Positions 53,564-62,805 are shown, numbered from the stretch's first letter. The stretch: 64,000 nucleotides of DNA from CAYGWX01 sp964353855 [NCBI: uncultured bacterium] (GCA_964353855.1 CAYGWX010000007.1:10282-74281), one strand, 5' to 3'. Numbers and translations are program-made. The notes: a model not told the origin generated them from the sequence alone.

Positions 53564-55188
53564 TCCTGGGGGAGCGTGATCGTCACCCGTGCACCCTTTC
53601 CCTCTGTGCTTTCAATCTTCAAGTCTCCGCCGTGATTCCTCACGATCTGGAGAGCCACCGGCAGACCCAGGCCTGCTCCGCCTTGCTTGGTCGTATAGAA
53701 GGGCTGATAGATCCTCTCGATCTCACCTTCCGGGATCCCCACCCCGGTGTCTGAGATCTCGATCCGCAAATGGCCGTTCTCCAGGCCGGCTTTCACGGAG
53801 AGGGTCCCCCCTGCGGGCATGGCCTGAACGGCATTTTGCAGGAGGTTCAAGAGGACCTGTCGGAACTGTTGGCTGTCCAGCTTCACCGCAGGAAGGTCCG
53901 CGGCCAGGTCGCTCACCACCCCGATGTGGCCCCGGTCGCAGATCTCGTCCATCAGGAGCAGGGCTTCCCCGATCTCCTTGGTCACGTCCCGCAGGGCCAA
54001 CTTCGGCTCCGGCCTGAGGGCGTAGTTCAGGACCCCGTTCACCAGGCTCTCCAAGCGTTCCACCTCTTCGACGATAATCCCCAGATAGAGCCGGTCCGGG
54101 TCCTCCTCGGATTTCTTATCGAGCATCGAGCGGGCGAATCCTCCGATCGAGACCAGGGGATTGCGGATCTCATGGGCCATGGTGGCGGCAACCTCGCCCA
54201 TCGCCCCCAGCCGTTCGGCCCTCAGGAGCGAGGTTTGGCTCTCCTGCAGGATCCGCTGGGCCTGCTCCAATTCCCGAACCTCCCACTCCAAGCTCTCATG
54301 AAGCCGGGCCCGCTCCACGGCCGCCCCGACCTCCTCAGCGAGGATCTCCATCATCGCCAGATTCTCTTCCCGGATGGGCTGGCGGGTGATGACGTTGTCC
54401 GCGATCAGGACCCCCAGGACCCGATCCTCGGACACCAGGGGGGCGACCGCCACCTCGTCCACGCCTAACTTCTCGCAGAGCAGGCATCCCCCCGCGTCCT
54501 TCGGCCAGCATATCGCGCGTCTTTCCTGGACGGCCCGGTAGACAGCCTGGGCCTCCGGAGCGATGGGGATCTTGAGGCTCCGGGCCAAGTCCTGGAGCCT
54601 TGGATTTCCCGGCGGCTCGGCCATCGCGATCTGCTCGAAGGAAAGCTTTTCAGAGGCGATTCGCTGCCAGATTTGGTCCGCTTCCTCTCCGTTGGCCGGG
54701 CCCACGCCCATCTTGCCCTCTAAAAAGCCCCCGCTCCCATCCACCAGAAGCAGGAACGCCCGGTTCAGGCCCAGTGTCTGGCCCGCGGTCACGCCCGAGA
54801 GGATGATGTGGAAGGCCCGCTCCAGGTCGTGCACCCCCTGGAGGAGACGGCCCACCTCTCTCAGGATGGAAAGTTCCCGGACCTTCCGGGACAATTCCTC
54901 CTGGGAGGCCACAAGCTGGTCCAGCACGACCCCGAAGGTGGAGTGGATGTCGTGGTCGGCCTGTCTCCGGCCCGTGGCCCGGCCCAGTTGGAACCGGAAG
55001 AAGTCGCATTTCAGGCAGAACTTCCTGAGCCGCTCCCCGATCGAGGCCCCTCCGGTGCAGAATCCCGCTGCGTCCTGGGCCCAGCAGGCCTGGGTCTCCT
55101 GCCCGTAAAGCGGACATTCCGGCTTGACGCAGGCCGTCAGCTCCCAGCAGGCCTGGGCCCGGAGCTCCGTTTTCCGCTCCTCGTCCAT
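53551..55188 (-). CDS. Two-CW/GAF sensor histidine kinase
   Basis: This is a 545-residue cytoplasmic sensor kinase. Residues ~10-75 form a cysteine-rich two-CW domain (ACWELTACVKPECPLYGQ, ACWAQDAAGFCTGG, FCLKCDFF), which should bind metal or sense redox state. A GAF domain (~115-285) contains its own CLLCEKLGVDEVAVAPLVSE. HisKA has MAHEIRNPLVSIGGFARSML (phospho-accepting His). The HATPase_c boxes are LLNLLQNAVQAMPAGGTL (N), ISDTGVGIPEGEIERIYQPF (G1/F) and GGAGLGLPVALQIVRNHGG (G2). No membrane helix. ATG 55188 chosen over an upstream TTG (55239). It likely signals to the downstream receiver protein. Confidence 0.9.
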   Translation of the reverse strand: MDEERKTELRAQACWELTACVKPECPLYGQETQACWAQDAAGFCTGGASIGERLRKFCLKCDFFRFQLGRATGRRQADHDIHSTFGVVLDQLVASQEELSRKVRELSILREVGRLLQGVHDLERAFHIILSGVTAGQTLGLNRAFLLLVDGSGGFLEGKMGVGPANGEEADQIWQRIASEKLSFEQIAMAEPPGNPRLQDLARSLKIPIAPEAQAVYRAVQERRAICWPKDAGGCLLCEKLGVDEVAVAPLVSEDRVLGVLIADNVITRQPIREENLAMMEILAEEVGAAVERARLHESLEWEVRELEQAQRILQESQTSLLRAERLGAMGEVAATMAHEIRNPLVSIGGFARSMLDKKSEEDPDRLYLGIIVEEVERLESLVNGVLNYALRPEPKLALRDVTKEIGEALLLMDEICDRGHIGVVSDLAADLPAVKLDSQQFRQVLLNLLQNAVQAMPAGGTLSVKAGLENGHLRIEISDTGVGIPEGEIERIYQPFYTTKQGGAGLGLPVALQIVRNHGGDLKIESTEGKGARVTITLPQESKA

Positions 55189-55212
55189 TGAGCTTTTCTG
55201 TTTTTCCGTCGT

Positions 55213-55244
55213 GAACTGTCTAACCGTCAAACTGTCCAACCGTC
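55213..55244. repeat. 8-bp tandem array in the kinase leader
   Basis: Four octamers alternating GAACTGTC and TAACCGTC lie between the kinase -10 box and its ATG and would be in the untranslated leader. Confidence 0.5.
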
Positions 55245-55251
55245 TTTAACA

Positions 55252-55280
55252 ATGATACGGCGAAATCCCGGGTTTGTCAA
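55252..55280 (-). promoter_or_regulatory. Promoter of the histidine kinase gene
   Basis: Minus strand TTGACA, 17-bp spacer beginning AACCCGGGA, TATCAT. Nearly identical in its first 13 bases to the promoter at 41023-41051. Confidence 0.75.
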
Positions 55281-55284
55281 GATG

Positions 55285-55313
55285 CAAGAGGGCGAGGCCA
55301 CAAAGCCTCACCC
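55285..55313 (-). terminator. Hairpin downstream of the 55367 gene
   Basis: Stem GGGCGAGGC/GCCTCACCC with one mismatch. On the minus strand it is followed by TCTTGCATCTTG. Weak U tract. Confidence 0.45.
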
Positions 55314-55319
55314 TTTCTT

Positions 55320-55346
55320 ACGTCATCCTGAGCTTAACTCAGGATC
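55320..55346. repeat. Short palindrome of the CGTCATCCTGAG...CAGGATCT class
   Basis: CGTCATCCTGAG and CTCAGGATCT flank CTTAA. This is a palindrome type found dispersed in many bacterial genomes, comparable with the element at 3796. Confidence 0.4.
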
Positions 55347-55366
55347 TCGCTGTTTCACCTCCGCCT

Positions 55367-58114
55367 CTACCGCACCAGCACCGCCTTCCGGGTCTCGCAT
55401 CCCGTCCCGTGCTCGAACCTCAGGAAATACACCCCTCCCGGAAGCCTTCGCCCCTTCTCGTCCCTCCCGTCCCAGACGAGCGGGCCGGGCTTTGCGGCCT
55501 CCTTGGGGAACTCCCTGACCAGCCTGCCCAGGGCGTCGTAGACCTTCAAGCGTCCCGGGACATTGGCGCTGATTATGGCCCTCTCCCGGAAGGGATTGGG
55601 ATAGACCCGCAGGCTCGGCCTCATACCGGAGCCCGGTATTTCACTCTCTACTCCCGGGGCATGGAGAAAGACCTTTCCCCAGATGCGTAACGTATTGGCC
55701 GCACGCTGGTTGATCGTGTCTACAAACCCCGCATAAGCGAGTATCCACTGCGAGGCCGGCCCGCAGGCGATGGCGGGGTATATCTGGTTCCCTGGTTGGA
55801 GCGACGCCGCAAAGGTGTCAATGACTGCACCGCCTGGACTCACTTTAGCCCCGTAGATATCGTAGAACAACCCGCTCCTCGTATCGGACCACACCACTAA
55901 ATAATTTCCCCTGTCGTAATCCACGGCAGGCATTCCTTGATACCCGGATTCGGTGCAGAGGGCGATTCCTCCAGTGTCCCGGGCCACGCCCGAGGGGCTC
56001 ACCCGGCAACCATAAATGTCTCGTTCCTCTCCCCCGTTGCGCCGGTCCTCCCATGCGACCAGATAGTTCGCTCCGCCAAAGGCCGCCGCGGGAATGCCCT
56101 GGCTGTTCACCGCTGTGGAAACGGGAAATCCCACCGTGTCTAATACAACCCCATCCGGACTTACCCGCGCCCCGTAAATGTCAGAGTCGGTGCTGCTGTT
56201 GCGGTAGTCGTACCAGACGATTAGGTAGTTCGTTCCATCAAAAGCCACCGCAGGGCCTCCTTGGCTTTCAATGGCCGTGGAGATGGGAATTCCCCAGGGT
56301 TCCAAAACCGTTCCCCCCGGGGTCACTCGAGCTGCATAGATATCGGAATTGCTACCGTTACGATAATCGCTCCACACCACGAGATAATTCGTCCCGTCAA
56401 AGGCTACAGAGGGATAGCCTTGTCCCTCACCGACAGCTGAGATGGCTATCCCGTTGGTATCCAGCACCACCCCGCCCGAGCTGATCCGCGCACCGAAAAT
56501 GTCCATATTTGACCCATTGCGGAGGTCTGCCCATACCGCCAGCCAGTTCGTCCCGTCAAAGGCCACTGCGGGTTGGTTTTGGTTGTTTGCCAAAGTGGAG
56601 ATGGGTATCGCCATCGGGTCAAGCACCATTCCGCTTCCGCTCACCCGCGTACCGTAGATATCGGATTGCGTATAAGAACCGCTGCGGTAGTCCTCCCACA
56701 CGGTCAGAAAGTTCCCTCCTCCGTAGGAAACCGAAGGATCGGATTGCCAATAGGCAGCTTTCGAGACCGCGATCCCTGCCGTGTCTAACACCACCCCACC
56801 CGGCGTCACTCGTGCACAAAGGATATTTCCATCCGGATTAGCCGGCCACTTCGCCCAGGCCACTAAATAGTTCGTCCCATCAAAAGTCACGGAAGGCGAT
56901 GTCTCGCTTTCCGTGGAGGTGAAAATCGGGATGCCGTTCGGGTCCAGGACTATTCCTCCCGGTGTCACGCGCGACCCGTAGATGTCTCGGTTGGAACTAT
57001 TGCGCATGTCTTCCCACACGACTAAATAGTTCGTCCCATCGAACGCCACCTTGGATTGCCTTTGGGAGCTCGGGGCCCCTGAGATGATAAAACCGAGGGT
57101 ATCCAGCACCACGCCGTCTTGAGTAACCCGAGCGCCGTACAGGTCAGCATTCGAGCTGTTGCGAGTATCGCACCAGGTCACCAAGGTGTTCGTCCCGTCC
57201 GAGGCGAGACCGGGAAAGTATTGGTTATTTGGCGCCGTGGAGATGGCGATCCCTGCGGTATCCAGGACCACCCCCGCCGAGCTCACTCGTGCCCCGAAGA
57301 TATCATTCGTGGATCCGCTGCGCCGGTCCATCCAGGCCGCTATAAAGTTCGCCCCATCGTATGCCACCCTGGGGAATGTCTGATAGGAAGGCGCCAGGGA
57401 GATCGGGATTCCTGCCGTATCCAAAACGACTCCCGAAGAGCTCACCCGCGCCCCGTAAATGTTCGCCTCGCCTCCCCCGCTACGCCGGTCATCCCAGACG
57501 ACCAGGTAATTTCCTCCGTCGAAGGAAATGGAGGGATTCCATTGGTCCAGAAGAGCGGTTGAGATGGCGATGCCGTTTGGGTCCAGCACCCTCCCCTGAG
57601 GACTGATCCGGGTTCCGTAGATGTCCGTAGAAGGCCCGCTGCGGTAGTCCTCCCAGACCGCCAAATAGTTCGTCCCGTCAAAGGCCACCACGGGATATAT
57701 CCCGATGCCCAGAATGGCGATGCCGGCGGTGTCTATGACCACGCCGTCCGGCCTCACCCGGGCCGCATAGATGTCCGAGGACCAGGAGCGCATATCCTGC
57801 CAGACGATCAGATAGTTTGTTCCGTCAAAAGCTACGGCGGGATTCCACTGATCTTGCGGAGCTAAGACATAAGCCACATTCGTGTCCAATAGGACCTCGC
57901 CAAATTTCATCCCGCTTCCAAGTCCTCTTTCCATAGCTGTCCTGCCCTGGATGCGCCCCAAGGGATTGGGGTATTGGCTCACCCGCTCGATGATTTCCCC
58001 CGCATTGAAAGGTGCCTGCACATTGGAATCTCCGGCCCCAGCTTGCCCGGGAATAAAAAAGGATCCCCCCACGAAGAGGATCGTGCTTATGAATGCTTTA
58101 GTGAAGGAAATCAT
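55367..58114 (-). CDS. Exported 13-repeat protein with T9SS-type sorting domain
   Basis: This is a 915-residue secreted protein. Signal peptide KAFISTILFVGGSFFIPGQAGA, then 13 repeats of 50-53 residues, each approximating VAFDGTNYLVVWxDxRxGxx followed by DIYGARVTPxGVVLDTxGI. The repeated W/D-rich strands suggest beta-propeller blades. The C-terminus is a type A sorting domain (VYPNPFRERAIISANVP, VYDALGRLVREFPK, ending GCETRKAVLV). DNA of the repeats is locally similar (TTCGTCCCATCAAA-like segments recur), so copy number could change by recombination. It is the intact paralogue of the TGA-interrupted gene at 51528. Probably a surface-binding protein. Confidence 0.8.
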   Translation of the reverse strand: MISFTKAFISTILFVGGSFFIPGQAGAGDSNVQAPFNAGEIIERVSQYPNPLGRIQGRTAMERGLGSGMKFGEVLLDTNVAYVLAPQDQWNPAVAFDGTNYLIVWQDMRSWSSDIYAARVRPDGVVIDTAGIAILGIGIYPVVAFDGTNYLAVWEDYRSGPSTDIYGTRISPQGRVLDPNGIAISTALLDQWNPSISFDGGNYLVVWDDRRSGGGEANIYGARVSSSGVVLDTAGIPISLAPSYQTFPRVAYDGANFIAAWMDRRSGSTNDIFGARVSSAGVVLDTAGIAISTAPNNQYFPGLASDGTNTLVTWCDTRNSSNADLYGARVTQDGVVLDTLGFIISGAPSSQRQSKVAFDGTNYLVVWEDMRNSSNRDIYGSRVTPGGIVLDPNGIPIFTSTESETSPSVTFDGTNYLVAWAKWPANPDGNILCARVTPGGVVLDTAGIAVSKAAYWQSDPSVSYGGGNFLTVWEDYRSGSYTQSDIYGTRVSGSGMVLDPMAIPISTLANNQNQPAVAFDGTNWLAVWADLRNGSNMDIFGARISSGGVVLDTNGIAISAVGEGQGYPSVAFDGTNYLVVWSDYRNGSNSDIYAARVTPGGTVLEPWGIPISTAIESQGGPAVAFDGTNYLIVWYDYRNSSTDSDIYGARVSPDGVVLDTVGFPVSTAVNSQGIPAAAFGGANYLVAWEDRRNGGEERDIYGCRVSPSGVARDTGGIALCTESGYQGMPAVDYDRGNYLVVWSDTRSGLFYDIYGAKVSPGGAVIDTFAASLQPGNQIYPAIACGPASQWILAYAGFVDTINQRAANTLRIWGKVFLHAPGVESEIPGSGMRPSLRVYPNPFRERAIISANVPGRLKVYDALGRLVREFPKEAAKPGPLVWDGRDEKGRRLPGGVYFLRFEHGTGCETRKAVLVR

Positions 58115-58179
58115 TTTAAACCTCCTTCCGTCTCAAGTCCCGCCCAGCGCATGTCTCTGTAAACAGGCTATCCGGTATT

Positions 58180-58208
58180 ATTATAAGCCTCTCCCCCGTA
58201 AAAGTCAA
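58180..58208 (-). promoter_or_regulatory. Promoter of the 55367 gene
   Basis: Minus strand TTGACT, 17-bp spacer, TATAAT, 66 bases before the ATG. Confidence 0.8.
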
Positions 58209-58274
58209 GTGGCAGGTTGGATATTTTCGGGGGTTAGGTCCGGGACCTGGTTTCTAAGCTCTTTCTTTGCCTTT

Positions 58275-58314
58275 CATTACAATGCATTTCCATACATTAC
58301 AATTCATTACTTTG
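58275..58314. repeat. 10-bp tandem array (4 units)
   Basis: CATTACAATG, CATTTCCATA, CATTACAATT and CATTACTTTG are consecutive, flanked by CTTTGCC on the left and TTGCC on the right. Confidence 0.55.
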
Positions 58315-58369
58315 CCTTTTGCAGGTTACCGGGGAACCCCTATGGGGGCGGTCCCGGAGTGCTCCACAG

Positions 58370-58446
58370 GTGGGCGAATAGTGGGCGTGCAAGCGTAGTT
58401 GAAGCGTACTTGAAGCCTACTTGAAGCGGACTTGAAGACGTGAGAG
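58370..58446. repeat. 11-bp degenerate tandem array (7 units)
   Basis: Two GTGGGCG-type units, then four AGCGTACTTGA-type units and a decayed one, all in strict 11-bp phase. The GTGGGCG units resemble the end of the array at 11230. The 58209-58617 gap otherwise holds only the 10-bp array and the hairpin at 58455. Confidence 0.75.
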
Positions 58447-58454
58447 GAACGCAT

Positions 58455-58481
58455 CTACCCTCCCCCTTTGGGGGAGGGTAG
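58455..58481 (-). terminator. Strong hairpin beyond the CPBP gene
   Basis: A 12-bp perfect stem CTACCCTCCCCC/GGGGGAGGGTAG with a TTT loop. No T run follows on the minus strand, so it may act as a 3'-end stabiliser rather than a classic terminator. Confidence 0.45.
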
Positions 58482-58617
58482 GTTTTGGGGCTGGGGGGTT
58501 GAAACGGGGTCGGGGATGGGTATAAACCCCTGTCTCCCCCCTATTCTGCCCTCTAAGGGGCTTTTAAATCGTTTTCAGAGGGGGTTGTCAGGGAGTCCGA
58601 ACTCTCTGCCAGGCGTC

Positions 58618-61600
58618 TCAGGCTTTCGTCCCTTTGACTCTCAAGCCGTCTACCAGGACCCAGAGGCAGGCCAAGGCCATCACGGCCAAGAGCGCGATCC
58701 CGTTCCACATGAACCACGGCGCGGGCTGGGAGGCGAGCTTCACGGCGTTCCCCCCGCAGGAGACGAGGAAAGCGGCCAGGACATAGAGCAAAGGGTTGTT
58801 TCTCCCCGCGAACCGGATAAACAAGAGGCCGATGGCCGTGAACAGAAGCAGGACCCCCAGCCCCAACCCGATCTCAGGCCCGGTCTTAAACGATGGCATC
58901 GCCAGCACGGTGAGGACCAAGGCCAGCAGGGCCAGCCCCAAGAACACCCACCTCAGCCTGTGCCGCCAGAAATAGGAACCTATCGCGAACAGGACCAAAG
59001 CATAGACCGCCCAGCGAATCCCCCCCAGGAGGGTGCCGAGCACAGGAAGGAAGGAACCCATCCCCTCCGGCACCGAAAGACCGGATACGCTCGTGAACCT
59101 CGAAAATTGGGCATCCAGGATGCCATCCAGCTTCATAGCTGCCGCAGCCAGGCCAAGGAGCAGGAGAGCTCCGATCAGGGCATCCCGGGCGTAAACGCCG
59201 CGCCCTTTACGATTTAAGACCCTTCCGAGACCGGGCTCCACTCCGAAGGCAATTCCCAACTGGAGCATCCCGAACAGGAATGCCCCGACCGCCCCGACCA
59301 GGCCATAGACCACCATCTCGAGGGCAAAGGTGGAGAGGACGATGGAGGTGTTGTACAAAGAGTAAAACGTCGGCAGCCGGTTCAGCCAGGCCAGGGCGGA
59401 GACGACCGCTAAGACGGTGGAAAGGGCAAGGACCTTCCTCCAGGGCACCCGCCTTTCCCGGATCCGGAAGATGAACACGAACAGGGAAACGATCAGGAAG
59501 AAGAGCCCGATAAGCCCGGCCAGGATGCCGCAGGCCGTCTTCCAGAGAACCTGCTTCTGCCGTTCCCGGACCCAAGCTTCGGGCAGCTTCAGAGTTGTCC
59601 CGTAAGATGTGACCTCGCTCCCGGCCAAGCTCACGTAGGCCCGGAACTTTGCCTCTTCCAAGTTCAGATCGCTCCCCTCCTTGGCCTCCCAGGTGAAGTC
59701 GTAGTCCCGGCGCGCTTTCTTTTTATCCGAGGAGGATTCCTTGAGCACATAGCCTGTCGTGTCGATCCCCATGGTCCCGAGGGCGCTCACGGCAATGGCT
59801 TTGGCCGAATCCTCAGGCAGGTCCGCCCCGGCCTGCTCTTCGGGAAACTCGTGAGCGACCTCGACCACCTCGCCGGTCTTGGGTTTGACCGCGACGCGGT
59901 ACTCCTCCTTCTGCAGGGGCCGGAAATACCTCGTGTTCCAGGTCGGGATCTTGAGCTGTTCCTCCCAGAACCGGTTCAGATAAGGGATGTCCCTGCGTTG
60001 GAGGATGTACTTGCTGGTCAGCGGCCCGAAGGAGCTGTTCTCTGTCGTCACCTTGAGAAAGGAGCTTGCGTCCACGCCCCGGGATGCCAGAGCCTTATCC
60101 GCAACCACCCGGGCCCCCTGCCCCGTCAGGTAGAACCGGATGTAGTCCCCGATCTTCGGGACCTTGACCAGAAAAAGCGCCAGGGAGGCCAGTGCGATCA
60201 CGACCCAAATCAGAATAGCTCTTGTAGAAAGGGGACGGTACCCTGCAGGCAAGACCTCGGCCTCTTCCTTCTCCTTCGTCTCCTCTTTAACCTCCTCGGG
60301 TAAAGAGGCCTCCCGGTTCGACATCCCTTCTTCGGAGGCGAAACCCTTCCTGGCCAGGTAGGCCGCCACGCAGAACAGGAGGGGCAGGAGCATGATCCCG
60401 GCCGAGACCGACCCGGAGGCGATGAAGTAGGGATTGGTGGAGCGCAGCAGGAGAAGCGCGGTGTAGAGCGCGTCCACCGTGAAATGCCAGACTAGGGCCG
60501 CAAAAATCCCCCAACGCAGCATGACGAGCCCCACGATGCATCCCGCCAGCCCCACTTCCAGGCCCCGGATATAGAACGGCTGATTGGGGTACGCCGCATG
60601 CCCGAACCCCCAGATGAACGCAGACAGGATGACGGCAAGAGGGGTCCATTTGAGGAGCCCTTTCAGGAACGGGATGGAGAACATCCGAAAAATGAACTCC
60701 TCACTGACCGCCGGCATGAACCCCATCAGGAGCACCGCGATCCAGGGGAGCTTCGTGTTCAGGAGGTCGGTGTAGGGGATGTCCGCCGGGGCCCAGGCCC
60801 CGAAACGGTTGGCCAGCAGGTAGAAAACAATCTGGTAGGCGAAGAAGAAAAAGGTGAGGGTCAGGCCCAGGACCAGCTCCTTGAAGAAGGTTCGGGTGCG
60901 GATCCCCTGAGGGGTGAACAGGTGGACCAGGGAGAGCTTGTCCGGGTAAGCCCTCCGGTAAAGCGGCTCTGCGGCCGCGGTGAGCACGAAGAACATCCCT
61001 CCCGCGGCCAGGGAGCTCACCAACACCTGGGCGATCCCCCCGAGGATGAAGCTTCCGAAGGACGTGGTTGTGGGGTAATTGTAGAATGCCGAGGCGTAGG
61101 AGTTCAGCATGGACAGGGCCACCAGGACCGCCCCCACCGCGCCTACGCCCAGGGCGAACCGGTACTTGATGTCCCGCCTGGCGATGCGGATCCCGAGCAC
61201 GACGAGGATGCCCAGGGCCAGCAGGACGAAGAACAGGTTGGCCACGGTCCCTGCCGCCTGATTCAGGGACCTCAGTTTCTGGTAGTCCCGGGACCAGGCC
61301 TCGGGCACATGCAGGTACTCGTCGTAGGCCGCGACCTCGTCTCCCTGGAGGGTGACCTCCACCCGGTAGTTCCCGTCTTTGACCTCGAACCCTTTCTCCT
61401 TCCAGGTGAAGGTGTGGTCGGCCCGCTTGGGCCGCCCCTCGGTCGTGGCCTCTACGAACTCCAGGGTGGCGGTGTCTCTCCCGGCCACGTTCCGGAGGTA
61501 ATCCTCGGCCAGAGGCCTGGCCTCGGCCTGGGTCAGGTTCGCACCCGGCAGGGTCTCGGGGACAGTGTGGCCAAAGGAGATGATCTCTCCTTTCGGGCTC

Positions 61601-61965
61601 ACCTCGACCCGGTATTCCTCCTTCTGCAGAGGCACGAACCAGCGGTGCGCCCAGCGCCAGATCCTCACCCGTGTGCCGAACAGGGGGTTCGCCTGGGCCA
61701 GGCCCAGCTCCCGCTCCAGAAAGACCTTGGCCTGGTCGTCGTAGGAGAATTGGGCGGCATGACGGTAGCCCGCGAGGGAGTAACCCCGCTCCTGGAGAAA
61801 ACGCCGGGCGATCTGTTCGCTTCCGGACTGGGTCACCTTGAAATCAATGGAGGCCTCCGGGAAGGCCTTGTAGAAATACCTCAGGCCGAGTGCCAGGCAG
61901 GCCGCCGAGATGACCGCACAGACCAGCAGAAACCGATAGTCCTTGCCCGTTAATTTTTGAAGCAT
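58618..61965 (-). CDS. Giant duplicated CPBP-family membrane protease
   Basis: This is a 1115-residue membrane protein of two related halves. Each starts with one helix and a soluble domain containing FVPLQKEEYRVEVSPKGEI or FRPLQKEEYRVAVKPKTGE, a PepSY-like strand region and a PEAW(S/V)R segment, followed by several membrane helices. The first half (1-535) contains the CPBP (CAAX protease/bacteriocin-processing) motifs: SEEFIFRMF (E422, E423, R427), FIWGFGHAAYP (His 456) and LVWHFTVDALY (His 494). The second half (590-1115) lacks them. Known CPBP members are intramembrane metalloproteases, while the coupled PepSY-like part is unusual. ATG start with AGGAAGG upstream. It follows the MgtC-like gene by 33 bases. 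Confidence 0.8.
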   Translation of the reverse strand: MLQKLTGKDYRFLLVCAVISAACLALGLRYFYKAFPEASIDFKVTQSGSEQIARRFLQERGYSLAGYRHAAQFSYDDQAKVFLERELGLAQANPLFGTRVRIWRWAHRWFVPLQKEEYRVEVSPKGEIISFGHTVPETLPGANLTQAEARPLAEDYLRNVAGRDTATLEFVEATTEGRPKRADHTFTWKEKGFEVKDGNYRVEVTLQGDEVAAYDEYLHVPEAWSRDYQKLRSLNQAAGTVANLFFVLLALGILVVLGIRIARRDIKYRFALGVGAVGAVLVALSMLNSYASAFYNYPTTTSFGSFILGGIAQVLVSSLAAGGMFFVLTAAAEPLYRRAYPDKLSLVHLFTPQGIRTRTFFKELVLGLTLTFFFFAYQIVFYLLANRFGAWAPADIPYTDLLNTKLPWIAVLLMGFMPAVSEEFIFRMFSIPFLKGLLKWTPLAVILSAFIWGFGHAAYPNQPFYIRGLEVGLAGCIVGLVMLRWGIFAALVWHFTVDALYTALLLLRSTNPYFIASGSVSAGIMLLPLLFCVAAYLARKGFASEEGMSNREASLPEEVKEETKEKEEAEVLPAGYRPLSTRAILIWVVIALASLALFLVKVPKIGDYIRFYLTGQGARVVADKALASRGVDASSFLKVTTENSSFGPLTSKYILQRRDIPYLNRFWEEQLKIPTWNTRYFRPLQKEEYRVAVKPKTGEVVEVAHEFPEEQAGADLPEDSAKAIAVSALGTMGIDTTGYVLKESSSDKKKARRDYDFTWEAKEGSDLNLEEAKFRAYVSLAGSEVTSYGTTLKLPEAWVRERQKQVLWKTACGILAGLIGLFFLIVSLFVFIFRIRERRVPWRKVLALSTVLAVVSALAWLNRLPTFYSLYNTSIVLSTFALEMVVYGLVGAVGAFLFGMLQLGIAFGVEPGLGRVLNRKGRGVYARDALIGALLLLGLAAAAMKLDGILDAQFSRFTSVSGLSVPEGMGSFLPVLGTLLGGIRWAVYALVLFAIGSYFWRHRLRWVFLGLALLALVLTVLAMPSFKTGPEIGLGLGVLLLFTAIGLLFIRFAGRNNPLLYVLAAFLVSCGGNAVKLASQPAPWFMWNGIALLAVMALACLWVLVDGLRVKGTKA

Positions 61966-61998
61966 GTCCTTCCTCTCACTACGCTCTTCTCTCCGCCC

Positions 61999-62667
61999 TC
62001 AATCCATCTCCTCGGCCAGGCTCTCCCAGCTCGCCCCCTTGGCTCCCAGGGCGCGGAGACCGGAGAGCAGCTCGTCCGGGGAGACCCCGGCCGGGATTTG
62101 GAAATTATAGCGTACCAGAAGCTTCCCTTCCTCCTGGCGTTCGTAGGAGACCTGCTTTACAGGGATCCGCTTTTCGCTCAGGAATGCGGTCATTCGCTCG
62201 ACGGAGAGTTCGGAGGCCAGGGTGTTAATCTCCAGGGTCCCTGCCCGCCTCCTCCCCTCGCGCACGACCGTATCCAATCCGCCCAGGAACATCAGGGTCA
62301 CGAGGGCCAGGGCCGTGGCCCCCAGGGCCAGAAGATAGGTCCCGAACCCGGTGGCCATCCCGATCCCGGCCATCATCCACAAGGACGCCGCGGTGGTGAG
62401 CCCGCGCACCCCGTGCCCTTCCCGGATGATCAAGCCCGCCCCGATGAACCCGATGCCGGTCACGATCTGGGCCGCGATCCGGGTGGGGTCGAAGCCCCCT
62501 CCCGGGAACCCGTAGACCGAGACCAGAGTCATCAGGGTCGCCCCCAGCCCCACCAGGATGTGGGTCCTAACACCAGCCGGTTTCCTCGCGCTCGCCCGCT
62601 GGAGGCCCAGGGTCAGCCCGAACACCGCGGACAGACCCAGCCTCCCCAACGCCTCCCAAAGTATCAT
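61999..62667 (-). CDS. MgtC/SapB-family membrane protein
   Basis: This is a 222-residue protein. The N-terminal ~145 residues are the MgtC/SapB domain with four helices and the signatures LGLQRASARKPAGVRTHILVG, TGIGFIGAGLIIREGHGVRG (GIGFLGAG core) and LTTAASLWMMAGIGMATGFG. The cytoplasmic C-terminal part (from ~150) is an ACT-like fold (MTAFLSEKRIPVKQVSYERQ). MgtC proteins support growth at low magnesium and modulate membrane ATPase activity; SapB is a homologue. The ATG at 62667 has GGAGGTGG upstream. It is likely cotranscribed with the CPBP gene. Confidence 0.9.
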   Translation of the reverse strand: MILWEALGRLGLSAVFGLTLGLQRASARKPAGVRTHILVGLGATLMTLVSVYGFPGGGFDPTRIAAQIVTGIGFIGAGLIIREGHGVRGLTTAASLWMMAGIGMATGFGTYLLALGATALALVTLMFLGGLDTVVREGRRRAGTLEINTLASELSVERMTAFLSEKRIPVKQVSYERQEEGKLLVRYNFQIPAGVSPDELLSGLRALGAKGASWESLAEEMD

Positions 62668-62688
62668 GTCATCCACCTCCTGCTTGAG

Positions 62689-62718
62689 AGTATACGCCAG
62701 ACGCCCCGGCAATGTCAA
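62689..62718 (-). promoter_or_regulatory. Promoter of the mgtC-like/CPBP unit
   Basis: Minus strand TTGACA, 18-bp spacer, TATACT, ending 21 bases before the ATG at 62667. Confidence 0.75.
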
Positions 62719-62778
62719 GCAACGTAATCACCTCCAGAGGAAATCCCTAATCCCTTAGACGTGCTTGTGACATAGTGT

Positions 62779-62805
62779 GAAAAAAGGGCGGCTGTAGGCC
62801 GTCCT
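62779..62805 (-). terminator. Rho-independent terminator of mrp
   Basis: Stem AGGxCGGC/GCCGxCCT with a G-T wobble and TACA-like loop. On the minus strand it is followed by TTTTTTCAC. 28 bases after the stop. Confidence 0.8.

Noticed and set aside
55321-55353. A tRNA or small RNA gene at the palindrome
   Set aside because: The palindrome is too short and lacks cloverleaf features; it fits a dispersed repeat.
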